Assembly (NCBI GenBank): GCA_040830545.1
Contig: JBFOMB010000135.1
Location: 1-18,978 of the forward strand
DNA length: 18,978 nucleotides
Direction of reading: 5' to 3'
Source: HXMU1420-2 sp040830545
Lineage (GTDB): Bacteria > Pseudomonadota > Alphaproteobacteria > Rhodobacterales > Rhodobacteraceae
Shown: piece by piece, positions 15,525 through 18,978 of the stretch
How the letters are laid out: each line of letters begins with the position of its first letter
Position numbering within the stretch: the stretch's first letter is position 1
Notes under the pieces: generated by a model
The model's input: only the letters and a program-made list of their open reading frames with translations
What the model was told of the DNA's origin: nothing
Database searches by the model: none
Made by a program: the position numbers and the translations under genes

Positions 15525-16408
15525 AGCGTAAGTTCCATTCCGTCATAGGCGATGTCCCATCCCGCCCGCAGGATATCCGCCCGTTCGGGGCTGCCCGGGT
15601 CAAGGATGGGGTTCGTGTTGTTGATGTGAATGTAGATCTTGCGCGCTGGCACATCGGCCAACCGTTCCAGCGACCCTTGCGCGCCGTTCATCGGGATGTG
15701 CCCCATGCGCGCGCCGGTCTTTTTTCCGGTGCCTGTGCGTTGCATGTCGTCGTTGTTCCAAACGGTACCGTCGAAAAGCAACGCATCCACATCCCCTAAC
15801 CGATCGACCAGCCAATCCGGTATGACCGCACAACCGGGGACATAGGCAAGCCGCTTTGCCCCATCGTCAACGATCAACCCGATTGTCTGTTCGCCCAACT
15901 CCTGCAGCTTGACCTCGTCCCCTTCCAGGAACAATGCCACCTTACCCGGCACGGAAAACGGCGTCACCTGCAGGCTCGGCGCGACCTCCACCGGCTGTTC
16001 CAGTGTGATGGCATCGCGCGACACCAGGTCCCTGTCCAGCACTTTGAACACCGAATTGGCCTCCAGCGTGTCCAGCACATCCTGTGTCGCACGCACCGCA
16101 AACGGCGTCTTTTCCCTAAGCGTCAGCAAACCCGCGATATGGTCAATATCCGCGTTGGTCAGAAGAACGGAGTGTATGGGGGTACCACGCAGGCTTTGCG
16201 GGTGGAGCGCTGGTGTCCGGGCCAATTGCGCGCCGATGTCGGGCGATGCGTTGAACACGGCCCAACATGCCCCATCCGCAGACACCGCCACCGAAGACTG
16301 CGTCATGGATGGGATTTGCCCGGCCCGCGCCGCGACACAATTCGCGCAGCCGCAATTCCATTGGGGCAGGCCCCCTCCGGCACCCGCCCCTAGAACAACG
16401 ATCTGCAT
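15521..16408 (-). CDS. pqqB: PqqB, metallo-beta-lactamase-fold hydroxylase of PQQ biosynthesis
   Basis: The 295-residue product begins MQIVVLGAGAGGGLPQWNCG, with Cys19, Cys21 and Cys24 (CGCANC) as the structural zinc site. It carries TNADIDHIAGLL, the PqqB variant of the metallo-beta-lactamase HxHxDH motif. PqqB is thought to be an iron-dependent hydroxylase acting on the Glu-Tyr intermediate before PqqC. It begins 15 nt after the pqqA stop without a convincing ribosome site, so it may rely on coupling to pqqA. It overlaps pqqC by 4 bp. Confidence 0.97.
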   Translation of the reverse strand: MQIVVLGAGAGGGLPQWNCGCANCVAARAGQIPSMTQSSVAVSADGACWAVFNASPDIGAQLARTPALHPQSLRGTPIHSVLLTNADIDHIAGLLTLREKTPFAVRATQDVLDTLEANSVFKVLDRDLVSRDAITLEQPVEVAPSLQVTPFSVPGKVALFLEGDEVKLQELGEQTIGLIVDDGAKRLAYVPGCAVIPDWLVDRLGDVDALLFDGTVWNNDDMQRTGTGKKTGARMGHIPMNGAQGSLERLADVPARKIYIHINNTNPILDPGSPERADILRAGWDIAYDGMELTL

Positions 16409-16423
16409 TAAGGTCTGGTCGGT

Positions 16424-16531
16424 TTAGATGACTTCGCGGTCCGCGCCGCGCTCGTCGTCTTCACCCGGGCCGTACATGTTGATTTCCATGCCGCACTTGA
16501 TTTCGCGCGCAACGGGCTTGGTCCATGCCAT
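16424..16531 (-). CDS. pqqA: PQQ precursor peptide PqqA
   Basis: A short gene of 35 codons read from the minus strand starts MAWTKPVAREIKCGMEINMY and ends DREVI. Glu16 and Tyr20 (E-I-N-M-Y) are the two residues that PqqE cross-links to build PQQ. The downstream acidic stretch GPGEDDE is usual in alphaproteobacterial PqqA. GGAGGA lies 6 nt before the ATG. It is immediately upstream of pqqB. A copy of the shared 17-bp motif ends 54 nt before the ATG, which suggests that precursor supply is under the same control as the dehydrogenase system. Confidence 0.97.
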   Translation of the reverse strand: MAWTKPVAREIKCGMEINMYGPGEDDERGADREVI

Positions 16532-16585
16532 GACAGTTCCTCCATGATGTCTGAGGGGACGCTAGCACCGAAATCGCGCGGGTGC

Positions 16586-16602
16586 CAATGCTACTTTAGT
16601 TC
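16586..16602 (-). promoter_or_regulatory. Candidate operator D, upstream of pqqA
   Basis: Read toward pqqA the site is GAACTAAAGTAGCATTG. It agrees with operators A and C at most core positions (AC, A, GT, G) and fully in the tail YRTTG. It ends 54 nt before the pqqA ATG, and TTGGCA could be the -35 with TAGCGT 18 bp on. The arms are imperfect, so on its own it would be weak; its position relative to the start matches the other sites. Confidence 0.45.
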
Positions 16603-16631
16603 AAATTCCCGCGTGCGGATGTTTTCTGAGC

Positions 16632-17321
16632 TCAGAACAGGATGTTGCAGCCCAGCGTGACTCGCAGGGCGGCGACCAGTTCCGCAACGCTTTCCGCCCG
16701 GACATACTGCCCGCCTGTTCGGTCCGCCAGGCACCGCGCCACGGATTCTGAGACGACATAGTCGTTGTTCGGCTCCACTTCCCACGAGAAGTAGTCGCCC
16801 CGCACCTTGAAGCCGATCACGTTCACCGTCAGGTCCAGCCCATCGGCCGCCAGTTCCGCCGCCAACGTACAGGGTGTGCCACCGCAGGTTTCCTTGCCAT
16901 CCGTAACCAGCACCACAACACCGGGGCGCGTGCGGTAGTCCAGCACCTCGGCTGCGGCACGTACCGCGTCGGTCAATGGCGTATCGCCTGACGGCTGCAA
17001 ATCATTTACCGCGCCCAGAATGGCCGGGGCGGCGTCACGAACCGGTGGAAAGCGCAAGTCAATTCCGGCGCAGGAATCTTCTGTCCCCGGACCGTAGACG
17101 ATCAGCCCCAAACGCCGGACCTCTGCAATGCCGGGGATGGCGTCCGCCATGGCCTGCCGCGCCTCGAATATCCGGGGCTCTCCAATCTGGTTGAACCCCA
17201 TTTCCGCCATCGACCCGGACCCGTCAAACACGATCATCGCATCCTGCGTACAGGTCTGATCTGCCGTGACGGACGCAGCACCCAGCGTCAGGGCAATCAG
17301 GGCGGCAAAAGAACAGCGCAT
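16632..17321 (-). CDS. Secreted von Willebrand factor type A domain protein
   Basis: The 229-residue product has a signal peptide (cleavage near VTA at residues 18-20). It has a VWA domain with a complete metal-ion-dependent adhesion site: DGSGSM at 33-38, the threonine in SGDTPLTDAV, and Asp in VLVTDGKETCGG. There are several cysteines (TCTQD, EDSCAG, ETCGGTPC, ARCLAD, LGCNILF) that may form disulfides. VWA proteins such as MxaC and MxaL occur in methanol dehydrogenase operons and are linked to metal insertion or assembly, so a similar role is possible here. It is transcribed in the same direction as pqqA, ending 100 bp before it. The start has no strong ribosome site. Confidence 0.85.
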   Translation of the reverse strand: MRCSFAALIALTLGAASVTADQTCTQDAMIVFDGSGSMAEMGFNQIGEPRIFEARQAMADAIPGIAEVRRLGLIVYGPGTEDSCAGIDLRFPPVRDAAPAILGAVNDLQPSGDTPLTDAVRAAAEVLDYRTRPGVVVLVTDGKETCGGTPCTLAAELAADGLDLTVNVIGFKVRGDYFSWEVEPNNDYVVSESVARCLADRTGGQYVRAESVAELVAALRVTLGCNILF

Positions 17322-17363
17322 GCCGGATCATCGCACGTGCGCATCCCCCTGTCGACACGCCCG

Positions 17364-17380
17364 ACCTGCGACTTTCGTCC
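17364..17380 (-). promoter_or_regulatory. Candidate operator E (weak), upstream of the VWA gene
   Basis: Read toward the VWA gene the site is GGACGAAAGTCGCAGGT. It fits 13 of 17 positions of the motif, with the GAC and GTCG arms present but no TTG tail. It ends 42 nt before the ATG at 17321. Orientation and spacing agree with the other sites, but this match alone would not be convincing. Confidence 0.3.
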
Positions 17381-17488
17381 CGCCTTTGCCGGTTGTCCTG
17401 CACGCTGCCTCGGTGTACTGCGCCCCTGCACGCCGCTCTTGCCACGTGCCCGCCACCCTGCCCCACATCGCCAAGTCACGCTGATCCC

Positions 17489-17520
17489 TTGCCAGTGTAT
17501 CTTTGGATACGGTATACAAA
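17489..17520 (+). promoter_or_regulatory. Probable promoter and GntR operator upstream of the FCD regulator
   Basis: The inverted repeat TTTGGATAC (17502-17510) / GTATACAAA (17512-17520) with a central G has 8 of 9 positions paired. TTGCCA (17489-17494) and TATACA (17513-17518), 18 bp apart, fit a -35/-10 pair, so the repeat would cover the promoter. GTATAC-centred repeats are common for GntR/FCD proteins. Autoregulation by the gene at 17544 is inferred. Confidence 0.55.
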
Positions 17521-17543
17521 ATACAGTCACGTTGAGGTCCCCT

Positions 17544-18212
17544 TTGCCGCTAAAGTCCATTCAACCCGCCCGCCGCCGCCTGGCCGACGAAGTTTACGAA
17601 CAGCTGGTCAGCCTGATCATGCAACGCGAAATCGGCCCGGATGATTGGTTGGTGCAGGAAAAGCTGGCAGCAGAGATGCAGATTTCGCGCACGCCCGTGC
17701 GCGAGGCGTTGATGCGGTTGGAACAAGAGGGTGTGCTGGAGGTGTCCAATCGTGGGTCCTTCCGGCTGTATCGCATGGACGAGGACGAGGTAAAGGAACT
17801 GTACCAATCGCGCGCCGCAGTCGAAGGGCAATGCGCGCGTATTCTGGCCGTGCGCGGTGACGCCGAAGATATCAAGGCGCTGCGCGACATCGTCCACCGC
17901 GAGGAAGACCTGCAAGAGGCGACCGCAGCGGCCTATTTCGACGCCAACCGCAATATCCATCGGGCGTTTATCGAGCGGGCGGGCAACCGGTTCCTGCTGG
18001 AAATGTTCGACATGATCTGGGGCAAGGCGATGGCGTTCCACCTGTTTGCCTCCATCGAAAACGTCGACCTTGCCCATTCGCTTGGGGACCACATGCGGCT
18101 GGTCGACTCTATCGCGGGTGGTGACAAGACCGAAGCGCTGGAAGCCTTCATGCAGCATATTCAGGACGGGTTTAACCTGCAGATGCAGGGGCTGGAGGCT
18201 GAAGGCCAATGA
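17544..18212 (+). CDS. GntR-family transcriptional regulator, FCD subfamily
   Basis: The 222-residue product has a winged helix-turn-helix (about residues 10-75, LADEVYEQLVSLIMQRE, then SRTPVREALMRLEQEGVLEV) and an all-helical FCD effector domain (about 85-210). That domain has the likely metal or ligand residues in DANRNIHRAF and LGDHMRLVDSI. The frame extends up to 17337, but the DNA-binding domain begins only near 17550. A TTG at 17544 with GAGG 6 nt upstream gives the normal family length, so I take it as start. Its stop overlaps the M20 peptidase start as ATGA, so it probably controls that gene and whatever lies beyond. Effector unknown. Confidence 0.88.
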   Translation: MPLKSIQPARRRLADEVYEQLVSLIMQREIGPDDWLVQEKLAAEMQISRTPVREALMRLEQEGVLEVSNRGSFRLYRMDEDEVKELYQSRAAVEGQCARILAVRGDAEDIKALRDIVHREEDLQEATAAAYFDANRNIHRAFIERAGNRFLLEMFDMIWGKAMAFHLFASIENVDLAHSLGDHMRLVDSIAGGDKTEALEAFMQHIQDGFNLQMQGLEAEGQ

Positions 18213-18978
18213 CCCGCGCACAGGCACTGGACCGTGCGGCAACGCATTTCGAAGACGGGTCATTCGTCAGTGACCTGGCGCGACTGATTGCCTGCCCGAC
18301 CGAAAGCCAGAGCCCTGATGCTCGCGCGACTCTGACCACCTATTTAACGGATGTATTGCCGCCACTTCTGGACCCACTGGGTGTACAGATGCAGTTGTTT
18401 GAAAACCCCGACCCGGCGGGTGGGCCATTCCTGGTGGCTGAACGGATCGAGGACCCCGCCCTGCCCACCGTGTTCAGCTATGGCCATGGTGACGTGATCC
18501 GCGCGCAGACCGACCAATGGCGCGAGGGGCTGACCCCGTTCACGCTGATCACTGAAGGGGACAAGTTGTTTGGCCGGGGCACGGCAGACAACAAATCGCA
18601 ACATCTGATCAACATTCTGGCCCTGCGCGCTGTGCTGGAAACACGAGGTTCGCTGGGCTTCAACCTCAAGCTCCTGATCGAAATGTCCGAAGAGGTCGGC
18701 TCGCCCGGACTGAACACGTTCTGCCAGACGCACAAGGATCTGTTGGCCTCGGACGTGCTGATCGCCTCGGACGGGCCGCGTCTGGATGCGGCGGTTCCGA
18801 CCGTGTTTATGGGCACGCGCGGCGCGGTCAATTTCGACCTGACGGTGAACTACCGGGAGGGCGCGCATCACTCGGGCAATTGGGGCGGGGTGCTGGCCGA
18901 TCCGGGCCCACGACTGATCCACGCCATTTCCCCGATCTGCGACGCCCCGGGGGCCCTCCCGATCCCCGGAAGGCGACC
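18209..18978 (+). CDS. M20-family metallopeptidase/amidohydrolase, partial (cut by window end)
   Basis: The first 256 codons are present. The product begins MTRAQALDRAATHFEDGSFV and shows M20 zinc-site motifs: YGHGDV (His93, Asp95), GRGTADNKSQHLIN (Asp127) and EMSEEVGSPGL (Glu161/Glu162). A dimerisation-domain start follows, with MGTRGAVNFDLTV and HHSGNWGG. Members hydrolyse amide bonds of peptides, N-acyl amino acids or carbamoyl compounds; the exact substrate cannot be told. It overlaps the GntR gene by 4 bp. The final 60-80 bases translate into a run that departs from what I expect at this point of the family (ISPICDAPGALPIPGRR), which may reflect poor sequence at a contig edge. Confidence 0.85.
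   Translation, partial: MTRAQALDRAATHFEDGSFVSDLARLIACPTESQSPDARATLTTYLTDVLPPLLDPLGVQMQLFENPDPAGGPFLVAERIEDPALPTVFSYGHGDVIRAQTDQWREGLTPFTLITEGDKLFGRGTADNKSQHLINILALRAVLETRGSLGFNLKLLIEMSEEVGSPGLNTFCQTHKDLLASDVLIASDGPRLDAAVPTVFMGTRGAVNFDLTVNYREGAHHSGNWGGVLADPGPRLIHAISPICDAPGALPIPGRR

Noticed and set aside
16560..16590. Sigma-54 promoter (TTGGCAC) upstream of pqqA
   Set aside because: The -12 part (TTGC) is missing at the required distance; the TTG is better explained as part of the shared 17-bp motif and -35 region.
1..18978. tRNA, rRNA, CRISPR arrays, insertion sequences, attachment sites
   Set aside because: No cloverleaf, repeated spacer array, transposase or flanking direct repeats were recognised on either strand.

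Overview
The window reads as a high-GC alphaproteobacterial chromosome segment, most likely from the Rhodobacteraceae (Roseobacter group). This rests on protein character, dense gene packing with 4-8 bp overlaps, and a dispersed palindromic repeat of the GACTTGATCC type; no rRNA or phylogenetic marker is present, so the assignment is inference. The topic is periplasmic PQQ-dependent alcohol oxidation: the enzyme, its cytochrome, its cofactor pathway, an associated ABC system and its regulators.

Layout. 18-2243 (minus): pedF-type cytochrome c, then a MoxJ-like periplasmic binding protein interrupted by an in-frame TGA, then a CoxG-like SRPBCC protein. 2416-6646 (plus): a PQQ-ADH-associated set comprising a type I periplasmic binding protein, a YVTN beta-propeller, a small poly-Asp secreted protein, an ABC ATPase and an ABC-2 permease. 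6651-7208 (minus): an unknown secreted protein. 7396-9159 (plus): the quinoprotein alcohol dehydrogenase with the Asp-Tyr-Asp signature of lanthanide-dependent enzymes, followed by a strong intrinsic terminator. 9298-13425 (plus): NarL-type response regulator, FIST-domain sensor and soluble hybrid histidine kinase. 13428-16531 (minus): complete pqqABCDE, including the 35-codon pqqA. 16632-17321 (minus): secreted VWA protein. 17544-18978 (plus): GntR/FCD regulator with a TTG start, and an M20 peptidase cut by the window end.

How it works together (family knowledge plus inference). PqqA-E make PQQ. The dehydrogenase oxidises alcohols in the periplasm and probably passes electrons to the PedF cytochrome. 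The FIST/kinase/regulator trio resembles the nosP-nahK(ercS')-erbR neighbourhood of Pseudomonas aeruginosa ethanol oxidation. The most novel observation is a 17-bp motif, CGAC-N4-GTCG followed by YRTTG, found 42-59 bp upstream of four or five start codons (pedF, the binding-protein operon, the unknown secreted protein, pqqA and, more weakly, the VWA gene), always in the same orientation relative to the gene. It is a good candidate for the operator of the encoded NarL-type regulator.

No tRNA, rRNA, IS element or CRISPR array was seen. There is no gene-free stretch longer than 300 bases; the largest gap is 17322-17543.
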